A stretch of DNA of 64,000 nt from Strongyloides papillosus (GCA_005656395.1 SRSI01000046.1:868001-932000), one strand, 5' to 3'. Positions 1 through 9,855 are shown, counted from the stretch's first letter. Made by a program: numbers and translations. The notes: generated by a model from the letters alone, not told the origin.

Positions 1-1
1 G

Positions 2-748
2 AGTGATGCTGTGAAATTGTCAACTGTAAAAGTTTCAAGTGAATTCAAGGACCAACAATTGTGGAACATACATAATGATGAAGTTGTGAAAGAACCACAG
101 GATCCACTTGAATCATCTGATGCAGAAAGTACAACTACTGCTGCTGCGCCGTTGAATGACGACAATGACCCAATAAACTACCTACCAGATAGATGTGTTA
201 ACCAATCCGAGGTTGATGCAATTACTAAAGACTTCGTGGATGATTGGATTGTAGCATCAGATGCAGCTGAAGCTAACATCAACAACCACACAAGTAAAGG
301 TTGGGCAATTGTTGCAACAAATGGTACTCAGGTAATAATTCAAGGTAAAAAAGTTCATGGTAACACGAGCACACAAAAATTGGAATTAGAAGCTGCCGTT
401 AAAGGTCTGGAATTCCTTCGAGCTAATTCAAAAAAGGGTTTAATTTTAAGTGACAGCGGATTTGTATGCTCTTCTAGTCAGTGTAATTATGATGTAACAG
501 CCTTTCCTGATCTCTGGAGCTCATTCAAAGAAAAAAAGGGAGAGACAAGAATTGTTCATGTAAGTGCCCACTCAAAAATAGTGTTAAATGAAATGGTTGA
601 CTTGTTTGGAAAATGTTACGCTGCGGGAATAGTGGAAAAAGACATGGAATGGCCTTGTGATCTTAACACGGCAGTAATAAGATCTCAAGAGTTCAAAGAA
701 TTACTTAATAAACTATTGAAAGATGATGCTGCGGATATCAAAAGTTAA
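2..748 (+). CDS. RNase HI-like protein, C-terminal part (5' end outside window)
   Basis: The frame is open to the left edge, so this is a partial ORF; the first in-window GTG at 11 is not a convincing eukaryotic start. Counting from 11, the N-terminal ~75 residues are acidic and Ser/Thr/Ala-rich, and residues ~78-207 look like an RNase H fold. Candidate catalytic residues are Asp84 (in ASDAA), Glu125 (in KLELEAA), Asp148 (in LSDSG) and Asp197 (in NEMVDLF), with His187 in SAHS. This reproduces the D-E-D-D plus His pattern of RNase HI, including the 10-residue His-to-Asp spacing. The family cleaves RNA in RNA-DNA hybrids. It resembles stand-alone/cellular-type RNase H more than the gypsy RNase H domains elsewhere in the window. 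It could be the end of a retroelement polyprotein or a captured gene; the missing 5' part prevents a decision. Confidence 0.6.
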   Translation, partial: SDAVKLSTVKVSSEFKDQQLWNIHNDEVVKEPQDPLESSDAESTTTAAAPLNDDNDPINYLPDRCVNQSEVDAITKDFVDDWIVASDAAEANINNHTSKGWAIVATNGTQVIIQGKKVHGNTSTQKLELEAAVKGLEFLRANSKKGLILSDSGFVCSSSQCNYDVTAFPDLWSSFKEKKGETRIVHVSAHSKIVLNEMVDLFGKCYAAGIVEKDMEWPCDLNTAVIRSQEFKELLNKLLKDDAADIKS

Positions 749-756
749 AAAAAAGT

Positions 757-854
757 GGTGTTAGATGCTAATTTTAATTAAATATCAAAATTATTGTTTT
801 ATAAATAGCATCATATTTTTTAATAAATTATGTCTCATGCAAAAATCTAACACC
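757..854. repeat. Inverted repeat after the RNase HI-like ORF
   Basis: GGTGTTAGAT at 757-766 is exactly complementary to ATCTAACACC at 845-854, with ~78 bp of A+T-rich DNA between. It begins 9 bp after the stop codon and may be a 3' hairpin or the end of a mobile element. No function can be assigned. Confidence 0.4.
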
Positions 855-857
855 TTA

Positions 858-1066
858 ATAAGGAATTTTTTACCTAATAATAAATTTTCCTTAATAAAAA
901 ATTTTCCTTAATAAAGAATTTTCCTTAATAAAGAATTTTCCTTAATAAGGAATTTTCCCTAATAAGGAATTTTTTACCTAATAATAAATTTTCCTTAATA
1001 AGGAATTTTTCTTAATAAGGAATTTTTCTTAATAAGGAATTTTTCTTAATAAGGAATTTTCCTTAA
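858..1066. repeat. Tandem ~18-bp repeat (CCTTAATAAGGAATTTTT)
   Basis: About eleven degenerate units of a near-palindromic core (TTCCTTAATAAGGAA) follow each other, with variants reading AATAAAGAA or CCTAATAATAA. The array ends where dispersed repeat X begins. It is a simple minisatellite with no coding content. Confidence 0.75.
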
Positions 1067-1440
1067 TTAGACCCGCCTTCGGCAGCTCATAGCTGGTCCG
1101 CAAAGCATATTTTTTAAAAAAAAATTTTTACACAAAATCATTAATCAAAGTATCTGTATAAAAAAATTGTTTTATCGAATTACATATTTATGGAGAAGTA
1201 GAATAAGCGAAAATACATTGTTATAATATATGAAATATTTCTGATTGTGAGAATCATTTTTAACGTTTACATTTATTGAAACCGTTTAGTTTAGTAAAAA
1301 AATTACCAAACAAAAAGAATTTTATTAATATCTAATGGGTGAATAAAAATGAATGCTTGAATCATTCCAAATAAATATTTAATTGATCTTCTATTATATT
1401 TTTAAGATTGATATAAACGATTTAATATCATTTTTCTATT
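1066..1440 (+). repeat. Dispersed repeat X, copy 1, left fragment
   Basis: This stretch aligns with 48026-48406 in the same orientation; shared landmarks are an AGCATATT core and a later TTATGGAGAA. Copy 1 is cut by the outer gypsy element exactly after AACTA (1441-1445) and resumes at 9856. The uninterrupted sequence at the corresponding point in copy 2 has a single AACTA. Confidence 0.75.
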
Positions 1441-1445
1441 AACTA

Positions 1446-1630
1446 TGTCAGCCATCAGCTCCATCAGCTTCTGGCTCGTGGTCATATTGAAAATAAATTT
1501 ATACTTTATTAAATATTAATAAGACAATTATTTTACAATTTTAACGATATATATATTAATTGTTTATATTAAAATTTATATGTTATGTAAATTTTTATAG
1601 GTAGTTGATATAATGCGTCAACTGCCGACA
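1446..1630 (-). repeat. 3' LTR of Gypsy-1 (185 bp)
   Basis: Identical by reading to 9671-9855. On the minus strand it follows the purine tract and contains the last codons and stop of pol. Confidence 0.92.
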
Positions 1631-4600
1631 ACTCCCCTCCAGAAAAAGAAGTTTTACATTTTTCTTTGTTCGTCTAGTTATATTGCCATTTGTTTCTTCT
1701 ATCTCTATGATACTATTACCTATTTGTCTAATTGCTTTTCCTTCTGACCATTCATTATTGAGATCTGGTCTTTGGCGATAGAAACAGAAGCGATCTAATT
1801 TTATAACTTTATCCTCTTTGATATTATCCACTTTACTCTCTAAACGGTATTCTAACATACGATCATAATCCCCTAGGAGTAATTGAAGCGGAGTCCATTT
1901 TTTATTTTCAATAATTTTGTATGGTGTCATTCTAGTTTTAGCCAAGGCCATCTGTAGAGCTGTCGTTTTGGGTACTTGTAAATGTTGGAGACGAGCGAGA
2001 TTTGTTTTCAGTGTCTGTACTGCTCGTTCTGCGGGTCCATTTGTTGCATGTTCGAATGGGACTGAAAAAAATATTCGAGACCCATGATTATCAGCGAAGT
2101 TTTGTAATTCTTGTGATTTAAATGATAGTTGGTTGTCAAAAACCATCTCTTTCCATGGACCAAACATCTGTGCAAGGTGAGTGAACATTGCTAAAACTGG
2201 TTTGACGCTCATATTAGGTACCCATTTTGCGAACAGGTAGTTTGAGTATGAATCTTTGACAACTAAAAACCATTCACTATAATCATCACTAAAACCATAA
2301 TCGACATGACATCTTTGAAAAGGTTTATCACAAGTAGGCCAGGATGTTCTTTCAGGTGTCTTTTTCGTCTTATATTTTTTACAGGCGATACAAGAATCTA
2401 AACATTTTTGTATGATTGGCGTAATGTGTGGAGTGAAGAAACGTCTTTGTAACCTATCAATGATTGCTTTTTCTCCAATATGATTGGTATGAAGTAGTTC
2501 TATTAATTTTGGATAGAATGAAGGAGGAATAGCAATCTTTCCACATTTAGTCATCAATAAACCTGTTTCCTTACATGTTTTTAGTCTGTAGAAGTTTTTA
2601 AAATATGGTGATAATTCAGGGCTAGGAGATTTTTTGGGTATGCCATCTTCCAACCAAGTAAATACTGTTTTTAAAATTTTATCATTTATTTGTAGTTGTA
2701 GCCATTCGTTTTTTGATGGAAAACGATTTAACATTGTCGATTCTAGATTGCATATTATTGGACTATCAAATTCTTCTTGCAATTGTTCAGGTATTGGTCT
2801 AACACATCTTGATAACGCGTCTGCTAAAATGTTTTCTTTACCTCTCACGTATTTGAACGAAATATCATACGTCTGAATGAGAAGTGACCATTTCAGAAGT
2901 CTTAGGCTTAGATCGGACTTTTGAAACAGAACACTAAGCGCTGAATGATCTGAATATACTATTATTGGGGCTCCGAATAATATTATTTTCAGATTTTCTA
3001 GTGCCGAAACAACTGCAAGTGATTCTAAATCAGTGGGAGGATAGTTTTTCTCACTTCCTCGAAGACCACGGTTATAAAATGTTATTATTTTTTTATTTTG
3101 CATTAATACTGCTCCAATACCTGTTAAACTGGCATCTGTATATAATTCGAAAGGTGCCTCTCCAGATAGTGCTTTTTTTATGTCTGGAGCAGAGAGAATG
3201 GGAGCATTTAGTAATTCATTTTTTATTGTGACAAAATCATTTTCTAACTGTGGTGTCCAATTAAATTTCTCGTTTGATAGACTGTCGTATAGTAACTTTG
3301 ATAATGACGAAAATCTATAAATAAACCGTCTAAAATAGTTTGCCAGGCCTAAGAACGATTGTAATTGTTTCTTCGACCTAGGAGTAGGAAAATCCAAAGT
3401 CTTTTTGATCTTTATCGGATCTGCTGACAATTCTTTTTCTGAAATTATGAAACCAAGGTATGGTGTCTCTAATTGGCATATTTTACATTTATTTTTGTTT
3501 ATTTTCAGATTTGCTTTCTGTAGTCTGATAAAAACTTCATTTAAGAGAACCCAATGTTCCTCCTCAGTTTCTGTAGCAATGAGTAAATCGTCCAAATAAA
3601 TGAATATTTTATCTGGATCTAAATCTTCTAAAATGTCATTCATTATGGTCTGAAAGATGCTTGGACTTATAGACAGGCCAAAGGGAAGCACCGTGAACTG
3701 ATAGTGTTTGTTGTCGAATGAAAACGCTGTCAGTTCTTGTGCTGAAGCATGTAACGGTAACTGCCAATAGCCTTTATGAAGATCAATAGTTGTGAATCTT
3801 TTTTTTCCAGCCAATTTATATAATATGTTATCAATGTGAGGAAGAGGTCTAGCGTCTTGTTTGATATTTTGATTTACAAGACGATAATCAATGCAGATTC
3901 TTAGGGATCCATCGGGTTTTACAATGGGTACTATTCTAGAGTTGTATGGACTTTTACTTTTAGTTATAATACCTTTAACATACATGTCTTTAATGACATC
4001 TCTTAATATTTCTAATTTTGGTAGAGGTATTTGTCTTATTTTTGATTTAACCGGTGTGTTTGTCAGTAATTCAATTTTTATAGGTGTAATATTTTTTGAA
4101 GGAGTCAGATCTAAATCATTACCAATTATTTCTGTAAATTTTTTTAATAAATGTTCAGCTTTATCATGACTGTTCAAATTATTAATTTGAAATTTCTTTT
4201 GTAATTCTTTAAGTATAAAATCATGTGAAGTGAATAAATTTGTACCTAATATGACTCCTGTATTTGTATTTATATCAGCTATTATGAACGTTGTAGGAAT
4301 TGTTGTATCTTTAAACATGAGACTTAATTTGCATATACCTCGTACTGGTAATAAATTTCCTTGAGCATCTTTAATTTTAATAAAATTTTTTTCTGATAAA
4401 AATTCTATGTGTTGAGATTGTTTTGCTATCTTTTTTAACGTATCTGTTGCAATTATTGAAATATTTGCTCCAGAATCAATTAATGCTTCAACTAAAAAAT
4501 TATTTAAAGAAATATTGATAGAAGCTACAGGGCCTTTAAGAGAGACAGGTGAACAATCTTTAATTTCATTTATTTCACTATTTAACTCATTTATCAAAAT

Positions 4601-5011
4601 TGAATTTTTATTATTAAATTTATCATTACTTTTGAATTTTTCTCTTTGTTGTTTTGGAACATCTGTTTTGGTTTTTGTAGGTAATTGTGATTCCATTTCT
4701 TTAGTTAATGCAGATAGTACGGTCTTTTGAAATTTTAGATATGCTTCGTGCGTATCTTCAGATTCCAAGTACTTTTCTGTTAACTCTGGGTGACGTTTGA
4801 GATGGCGTACAGCTGACAAAACATATTTCATTTTCGATCTATAAGATAGTGTTTCTTTTAATTTTTCAAGTTCACGGATCCAAGCAGTAATTTTATTCAT
4901 GTAAATATTTGGAGTATCTTTAGTAAACGGGGCTGCCGTTGCAAGTATCTGCTCCAGTTTAATTACACGTCTTTGAGGGGTCATATTTGGATCATAACGG
5001 GAAATCCACTC
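1595..5011 (-). CDS. Pol portion of Gypsy-1 gag-pol (protease-RT-RNase H-integrase)
   Basis: Open from the insertion point at 5011; the first internal ATG is at 4984. Counting from that ATG, the order is aspartic protease (DSG at ~170-172), reverse transcriptase (YLDD near 465), RNase H (YTDAS near 615 with a later DLESLA and YSDHS), and integrase with a His-His-Cys-Cys region near 835-870 and a D,D,E core (HVDYG near 892, FDNQ near 948, PAERAV near 984). This order is diagnostic of Ty3/gypsy. The last 12 codons lie in the 3' LTR. No frameshift or stop interrupts it, and it is in phase with the gag part at 9710-9156, so the only damage visible is the Gypsy-2 insertion. Confidence 0.9.
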   Translation of the reverse strand, partial: EWISRYDPNMTPQRRVIKLEQILATAAPFTKDTPNIYMNKITAWIRELEKLKETLSYRSKMKYVLSAVRHLKRHPELTEKYLESEDTHEAYLKFQKTVLSALTKEMESQLPTKTKTDVPKQQREKFKSNDKFNNKNSILINELNSEINEIKDCSPVSLKGPVASINISLNNFLVEALIDSGANISIIATDTLKKIAKQSQHIEFLSEKNFIKIKDAQGNLLPVRGICKLSLMFKDTTIPTTFIIADINTNTGVILGTNLFTSHDFILKELQKKFQINNLNSHDKAEHLLKKFTEIIGNDLDLTPSKNITPIKIELLTNTPVKSKIRQIPLPKLEILRDVIKDMYVKGIITKSKSPYNSRIVPIVKPDGSLRICIDYRLVNQNIKQDARPLPHIDNILYKLAGKKRFTTIDLHKGYWQLPLHASAQELTAFSFDNKHYQFTVLPFGLSISPSIFQTIMNDILEDLDPDKIFIYLDDLLIATETEEEHWVLLNEVFIRLQKANLKINKNKCKICQLETPYLGFIISEKELSADPIKIKKTLDFPTPRSKKQLQSFLGLANYFRRFIYRFSSLSKLLYDSLSNEKFNWTPQLENDFVTIKNELLNAPILSAPDIKKALSGEAPFELYTDASLTGIGAVLMQNKKIITFYNRGLRGSEKNYPPTDLESLAVVSALENLKIILFGAPIIVYSDHSALSVLFQKSDLSLRLLKWSLLIQTYDISFKYVRGKENILADALSRCVRPIPEQLQEEFDSPIICNLESTMLNRFPSKNEWLQLQINDKILKTVFTWLEDGIPKKSPSPELSPYFKNFYRLKTCKETGLLMTKCGKIAIPPSFYPKLIELLHTNHIGEKAIIDRLQRRFFTPHITPIIQKCLDSCIACKKYKTKKTPERTSWPTCDKPFQRCHVDYGFSDDYSEWFLVVKDSYSNYLFAKWVPNMSVKPVLAMFTHLAQMFGPWKEMVFDNQLSFKSQELQNFADNHGSRIFFSVPFEHATNGPAERAVQTLKTNLARLQHLQVPKTTALQMALAKTRMTPYKIIENKKWTPLQLLLGDYDRMLEYRLESKVDNIKEDKVIKLDRFCFYRQRPDLNNEWSEGKAIRQIGNSIIEIEETNGNITRRTKKNVKLLFLEGSCRQLTHYINYL

Positions 5012-5154
5012 TGTTGTATCCTAATAAAAAGATATTTATAGAGGCAACTTTATTATAAAAATCTATCTTTAAATAATCTAAGACATCACAATAATTTAAA
5101 TATATAATAATATAATATTCAGATATATAAAATATAATATTCAAATATGCCACA
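5012..5154 (-). repeat. 3' LTR of Gypsy-2 (143 bp)
   Basis: Identical by reading to 9011-9153; follows the purine tract on the minus strand. Confidence 0.92.
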
Positions 5155-5172
5155 CTTCCCCTTTTAAATCTC

Positions 5173-8100
5173 CTACTTGTATTTGGGTTGAACATTCCTA
5201 GTAGATCTAACACTTCTAATCTTACTATTATCAGCAGTAACTTGAATAGATTTTTTAGCATCAGGTTTAATCTGAGAAGTGTGAGCAAGTTTCTTTGGAA
5301 CTGAAGCAGTTTTCAAAAAGTAAAGATTCGGACCATGTTGACTTTCAATAACGGCAGGTTCCCATGTTCTAGCATTATTTTTATAATCTCTAGTATAGAC
5401 CTCTTCCCCTTCCTTATAGGATGTCTCAAATCTCTTATTTACAATTGAATCGAACGGCTCCTCCACCAAGCAATTTAATCTTGTTCTAATTCGTCTTTTA
5501 AACATAGCTTCACATGGCGAAATTTTATTGAACTTATTTGGTGTAATTCTAAATTGCTGTAAGAAAATAACAACGGCGTCCTCCACAGAGTGTGATTCAA
5601 TAAGTTTATTCATTGACCGTTTAAAAGTTCTTACAAAGCGTTCACATTCTCCATTCGACATTGGATGGAAAGCTGGAGTTCTAATATGTGAAATTTTTTG
5701 ACTTAACAAGAACGCAGACATTTGACTACTAACAAAATTACGACCATTATCAGACACTAACTGTACTGGGTTTCCATGTAAAGCAAACAACTCCTTAAGA
5801 CATCTAATAACATCACTTGATTCCGTTTTATTAAGACGAAAAACATGTGGAAACTTTGACATTGCACAAACTACTAATAACCACATACTTCCTAAAAACG
5901 GTCCGGCAAAATCAATGTGAATCCGGTACCATGGTGAAGGTGCTTTCTCCCATGCATGTAGATCCTCATTAGTCTTAGTATCACCATACTCTTGGCAAAC
6001 TTTACATGCACGTGTCATCACTTCAATATCATTTGAATACCCTGGCCAGAACACATAACTTCTAGCTAACATCTTTATTTTTGAACTTCCAAAATGACCA
6101 TGATGTAATAACTTCAAAACTTCTTCTCTTAAGCTATCAGGGATGACTACACTATTATTTCGAAAAAGAACACCTTTAATTACATTTAACTCAAATTGAT
6201 ACTTCTTATACTCCTTAACCTCAGGGTCTTTAACATATTCAGGAAAATTGGTAAGTACCAATTGACTAACTGTACTAACTATTTTATCATCATCTTGAGC
6301 TTTCTTTATTCTTCCCAAATCCAATGGAACATCAGCCATAATAGACTCTTGGACATTCAGTATTTCAACATCATCAGGCAAAATTTCATCAGCAGGTAAT
6401 CTACTAAGGCAATCAACTTTTGAAAACTTGGTAGTATTAATGTACTCTATAGAATAAGTGAAACGCTGCATTATTATAGACCATCGGTCGACCCTCTTAA
6501 GTGCTGTTATTGGTAACCCCATTTTATCACCAAATAAATAAGTTAAAGGTTTACTATCAGTTTGTAGAATAAACTTTCTCCCAAGGAGAAAATCCTGAAA
6601 TTTCGTTACACCAAAAATAATAGCAGCAGCTTCTTTATCTAGTTGAGACCAATTACGTTGGCTAGCAGAAAATGTTCGTGAAGCATGGGCAAAAGGTCGT
6701 TCTTTTTTATCCTCTTTTTCTCTTAACAACAGAACAGAACCTAATCCAAACTCCGATGCATCACAAGCTAGAACAACTATCTTTCTTTCATCAAACAATG
6801 TTAACGTTGTGATATTCTCCAACTCCTTTTTAAGCAACATAAAAGCCTTATTCTCAATCTCTGTCCAACGAAATTTAACACCTTTCTTAATTAAACTATA
6901 TAGAGGACGTGCCTTCAAAGACGCATCTTTAATATAATCAGCATAATGTAAACATTTCCCTATAAAAGTGTGAACTTCAGCAGCAGACTTTGGTGTTTTC
7001 AAATTCAAAATTCCTTGAATCTTATCTGGACTAGGTCTTCTACCTTGAGCTGAAATGACATGACCCAAAAATAATACTTCATCTTTAAACAATTCAAGTT
7101 TCTTTGGGTTAACAACTACCCCCATATCATCTAGAATACTCAATACTTCATCAATTTTTTTAACTAAATTACTCTTAGAATCACTACCTACAATAATATC
7201 ATCAAAGTAACAAGAACACTGTTTTACCAACGATAACCTTGACTGCATAGCATTTTGAAAAATTGCTGGAGCACTTGCAACTCCTGGTTGTAAGCGTAGA
7301 ACAGCCATTAGACCTAAAGGTGTTGAAAGAGTTAAAATCTCAGAACTTTCTTTATCCATATGTAATTGATTAAAAGCATTTTTCAAATCTATTTTCCCAT
7401 AAACTTTACAATTAGATATGTTATCTAAAGATTCATATAATGATGGTATTGGAAATTGTTCAATATCAAGTTGCGGATTAACAGTTCTTGAATAGTCGCC
7501 ACAAATACGTACAGACCCGTCTGGTTTAAGAACAGCACAAATGGGTGAACTCCACTTACTCGTAGGAACTGGTTTAATAATCTTCATATCAATCATACGC
7601 TTCAACTCATCATTAACACTATCCCTCAACGCATATGGATGACGTCTCGGTGGACAAAACTTAGGAACATAATCTTTTTTCAAAATCAATTTTGCTGTCA
7701 ATTTCGAACCATCATTTCTATTAAGATCAAATAACTTTGGATACTTGAGAATAAACCATTTTGTTTGTTCATCTGCCGAAAATTCACCTACACTATCCAT
7801 ATTATCAATTTCATAAAACAACGAATTAAGATCCAATTTTGCTGCCATAATGATGTCTTTGCCAATCAGACATTTATCTCTTTCAAACACTCTTAAATTA
7901 ACTCTATACTCAACATTCTTAATCGCTACCATACAACTAAACGAACCAAGGATTTCCAATTTTTTTCCATTAACATCATACAAATTTCCATCACCCTTTA
8001 CTGGTGACAATTGTGGTTTTCCCAATTCCTCCCAAACTTTTCTTGAAACAATTGACTTATCAGCACCTGTATCTAATTTAAACAAAAATGTCTTACCCCA

Positions 8101-8931
8101 AATTGTAAGTGGTACAAATCCTGCTGATTTACTACACTTCTCAGATTTTACTTCATCTAATTGATACATTTCACCATTGTCTTCAATTTCGGATTCAGAT
8201 TCATATTCGATATCAACATTACCCATGGAGCCTTTTTTCTTACTAGCTCTACACATAAATCTCAGATGACCTTTTTTACCACACGAATTACATTCTCTGT
8301 CTCTAAGCCTACAACGATCTTTAGTATGGCCAAATTTCCCGCAACAATTACATTTGAATTGATTTTTCTTTTCATTTTTCACAAAAGCAACTACAGAAAC
8401 CTTTGGATGAATAATTTCATGACTTCTACCTAACTCAATCAACTTATCTAAACTTAAATCATTAGACGCCATTAAAGATCTCTTAATTAATTCATCTTTT
8501 AGTCCATTTAAAAATATCAACGACAGGAATTGTTCTTTACCTTTTCCCCACTCCTCTAACGAGCAATCTCGTGCATTCTTTCGAATTTTTAACGCGAAAT
8601 CTCTTAGAGATTCTTCACCCTGTTTTAAGTTTAACAATTCAATTAATCCAACAATTGGCGATGTCTTCTCCTTACTGTAAATTTCAACCATTACACTACG
8701 AATTTCCTTTTCTTCCACATCTTTAAGCAGTTTTGGAGCTAACTTGGCTTTGACTTCACTAAAGGCTTTTGCTCCTAAATCACGTATTAAAATTAAACGA
8801 CGTTGACGAGCTTCAATAACACTCCCCATTTCCAGAGCTACATCCAATCTTTCAAGCCAGTCTTCCACTTTCTCCTTGGCTGGACAAAATTCTCCTATTC
8901 CTTGTACAATAGAAGCAAGCTTATCTCCCAT
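5173..8931 (-). CDS. Gag-pol polyprotein of Gypsy-2
   Basis: The frame is open from 9003 (a TTG); the first ATG is at 8931, chosen as start, giving 1252 residues. Numbering from 9003: gag helical domain ~25-200; two CCHC zinc knuckles, CNCCGKFGHTKDRC (218-231) and CNSCGKKGHLRFMC (238-251); protease DTGA at 311-314; reverse transcriptase with DLKNAF and YFDD (codons at 7198-7209); RNase H with CDAS, DKEAAA and TDSKPL; integrase with HHCC zinc motif (LLHHGH to CKVC) and a D,D,E core (HIDFAG, SDNGRNF, NGECERF). Stop is TAG at 5173-5175. No internal damage. It supplies particle protein and replication enzymes for the element. The lack of an envelope ORF argues for a retrotransposon, not an infectious errantivirus. 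Confidence 0.93.
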   Translation of the reverse strand: MGDKLASIVQGIGEFCPAKEKVEDWLERLDVALEMGSVIEARQRRLILIRDLGAKAFSEVKAKLAPKLLKDVEEKEIRSVMVEIYSKEKTSPIVGLIELLNLKQGEESLRDFALKIRKNARDCSLEEWGKGKEQFLSLIFLNGLKDELIKRSLMASNDLSLDKLIELGRSHEIIHPKVSVVAFVKNEKKNQFKCNCCGKFGHTKDRCRLRDRECNSCGKKGHLRFMCRASKKKGSMGNVDIEYESESEIEDNGEMYQLDEVKSEKCSKSAGFVPLTIWGKTFLFKLDTGADKSIVSRKVWEELGKPQLSPVKGDGNLYDVNGKKLEILGSFSCMVAIKNVEYRVNLRVFERDKCLIGKDIIMAAKLDLNSLFYEIDNMDSVGEFSADEQTKWFILKYPKLFDLNRNDGSKLTAKLILKKDYVPKFCPPRRHPYALRDSVNDELKRMIDMKIIKPVPTSKWSSPICAVLKPDGSVRICGDYSRTVNPQLDIEQFPIPSLYESLDNISNCKVYGKIDLKNAFNQLHMDKESSEILTLSTPLGLMAVLRLQPGVASAPAIFQNAMQSRLSLVKQCSCYFDDIIVGSDSKSNLVKKIDEVLSILDDMGVVVNPKKLELFKDEVLFLGHVISAQGRRPSPDKIQGILNLKTPKSAAEVHTFIGKCLHYADYIKDASLKARPLYSLIKKGVKFRWTEIENKAFMLLKKELENITTLTLFDERKIVVLACDASEFGLGSVLLLREKEDKKERPFAHASRTFSASQRNWSQLDKEAAAIIFGVTKFQDFLLGRKFILQTDSKPLTYLFGDKMGLPITALKRVDRWSIIMQRFTYSIEYINTTKFSKVDCLSRLPADEILPDDVEILNVQESIMADVPLDLGRIKKAQDDDKIVSTVSQLVLTNFPEYVKDPEVKEYKKYQFELNVIKGVLFRNNSVVIPDSLREEVLKLLHHGHFGSSKIKMLARSYVFWPGYSNDIEVMTRACKVCQEYGDTKTNEDLHAWEKAPSPWYRIHIDFAGPFLGSMWLLVVCAMSKFPHVFRLNKTESSDVIRCLKELFALHGNPVQLVSDNGRNFVSSQMSAFLLSQKISHIRTPAFHPMSNGECERFVRTFKRSMNKLIESHSVEDAVVIFLQQFRITPNKFNKISPCEAMFKRRIRTRLNCLVEEPFDSIVNKRFETSYKEGEEVYTRDYKNNARTWEPAVIESQHGPNLYFLKTASVPKKLAHTSQIKPDAKKSIQVTADNSKIRSVRSTRNVQPKYK

Positions 8932-9010
8932 CCTGGACTGATCTCCTCCGGCTGGAATGATTGCAGTGTCTGTAGATGACTCCGATATGTTGCTTCGTCC
9001 CAAACGCCAC

Positions 9011-9153
9011 TGTTGTATCCTAATAAAAAGATATTTATAGAGGCAACTTTATTATAAAAATCTATCTTTAAATAATCTAAGACATCACAATAATTTAAAT
9101 ATATAATAATATAATATTCAGATATATAAAATATAATATTCAAATATGCCACA
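9011..9153 (-). repeat. 5' LTR of Gypsy-2 (143 bp)
   Basis: Direct copy of 5012-5154, next to the primer site. Very A+T-rich. Confidence 0.92.
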
Positions 9154-9155
9154 CA

Positions 9156-9710
9156 CTCTTTAAGTACAGCATCTAAAGTTACCATCTTTTCCGTTTCAAT
9201 GGCTTTATAAGCTATCAATGCAGGTTCTTCTAAGAACTCAGGAAACAATGCAATACCTTCTTGTTCTGTAAGTCCTGCAAACCTATTTTTAAACTTTTCT
9301 ATAAAGGTAATAGGGTTTTCTTTTTGTTGTAATATTGGTAAAGGTGGTAATTTTGGTTTGGTAAAATTTAAATTTCCCATTGATGACGTTGTGTGAAGTG
9401 AATTTTCAGATACTGTTCTTATAGTTTCTATAAGCAATTGAGAAAACTTTTGTGGGGTGAACATATTTTCATTTTCCTCCTTTATTGTTATAACTGAGCT
9501 CATAGATGTTTTAAGATCAGCATATTCTTTTGCTAACATCATAGTCATTGTTTTGAATATAGTGACATTATCGTCAGGTAATATTGTTTTGATAGTTGAT
9601 AGGAGACTGTTAAGATCTAAGTGTCCTTTTGTATCTCTTTTTAGAGAATTTAGAGTCGGTGGAACCTCCATGTCAGCCATCAGCTCCATCAGCTTCTGGC
9701 TCGTGGTCAT
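9156..9710 (-). CDS. Gag portion of Gypsy-1 gag-pol (5' part, interrupted)
   Basis: About 185 codons from an ATG inside the 5' LTR to the point where Gypsy-2 is inserted. The product is mostly helical and has a Pro/Lys-rich segment near residue 120, as in many gag matrix/capsid regions; no CCHC zinc knuckle is visible. Past 9154 the frame runs into the LTR of Gypsy-2 and gives ~86 spurious residues before a stop. The genuine continuation is at 5011 and below, in the same phase. The role is inferred as the structural protein of a retrotransposon particle. The insertion leaves it without its pol part. Confidence 0.75.
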
Positions 9711-9855
9711 ATTGAAAATAAATTTATACTTTATTAAATATTAATAAGACAATTATTTTACAATTTTAACGATATATATATTAATTGTTTATATTAAAAT
9801 TTATATGTTATGTAAATTTTTATAGGTAGTTGATATAATGCGTCAACTGCCGACA
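9671..9855 (-). repeat. 5' LTR of Gypsy-1 (185 bp)
   Basis: Direct copy of 1446-1630. The ATG at 9708-9710 on the minus strand, probable gag start, lies within it, as does a second in-frame ATG that overlaps the LTR end (9669-9671). Confidence 0.92.

Larger units (their letters stand above)
5012..9153 (-). mobile_element. Inner Ty3/gypsy LTR retrotransposon (Gypsy-2), nested in Gypsy-1
   Basis: Bounded by 143-bp direct repeats starting TGTTGTATCC and ending TGCCACA on the plus strand, with 5-bp duplication CACTC at 5007-5011 and 9154-9158. On the minus strand the primer site TGGCGTTTGGGACGAAG starts one base after the 5' LTR (9009 downward), and the purine tract AAAAGGGGAAG lies just before the 3' LTR (5155-5165). 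It encodes one complete gag-pol frame and no envelope protein. LTRs read as identical and the frame is intact, so this is a very young and possibly competent copy that landed inside a similarly young one. Confidence 0.94.
1446..9855 (-). mobile_element. Outer Ty3/gypsy LTR retrotransposon (Gypsy-1)
   Basis: The element is on the minus strand, bounded by 185-bp direct repeats and a 5-bp target duplication AACTA (1441-1445 and 9856-9860). LTR ends are TGTC...GACA. Read on the minus strand, the primer-binding site TGGAGGTTCCACCGA lies directly after the 5' LTR (9656-9670) and a purine tract CTGGAGGGGAGT lies directly before the 3' LTR (1631-1642). Gag-pol is one frame, split by the insertion of Gypsy-2 at 5012-9153. 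Without the insert and one copy of its duplication the element would be ~4.26 kb. The gag ATG lies inside the 5' LTR and the pol stop inside the 3' LTR, an unusually compact layout. No envelope ORF is present. The two LTRs read as identical, so insertion was recent. Confidence 0.93.

Noticed and set aside
5012..5288. 98-codon ORF at 4992-5288 and the last ~86 codons of the gag-like frame at 8895-9155
   Set aside because: They translate the Gypsy-2 LTR and adjacent sequence; not genes.
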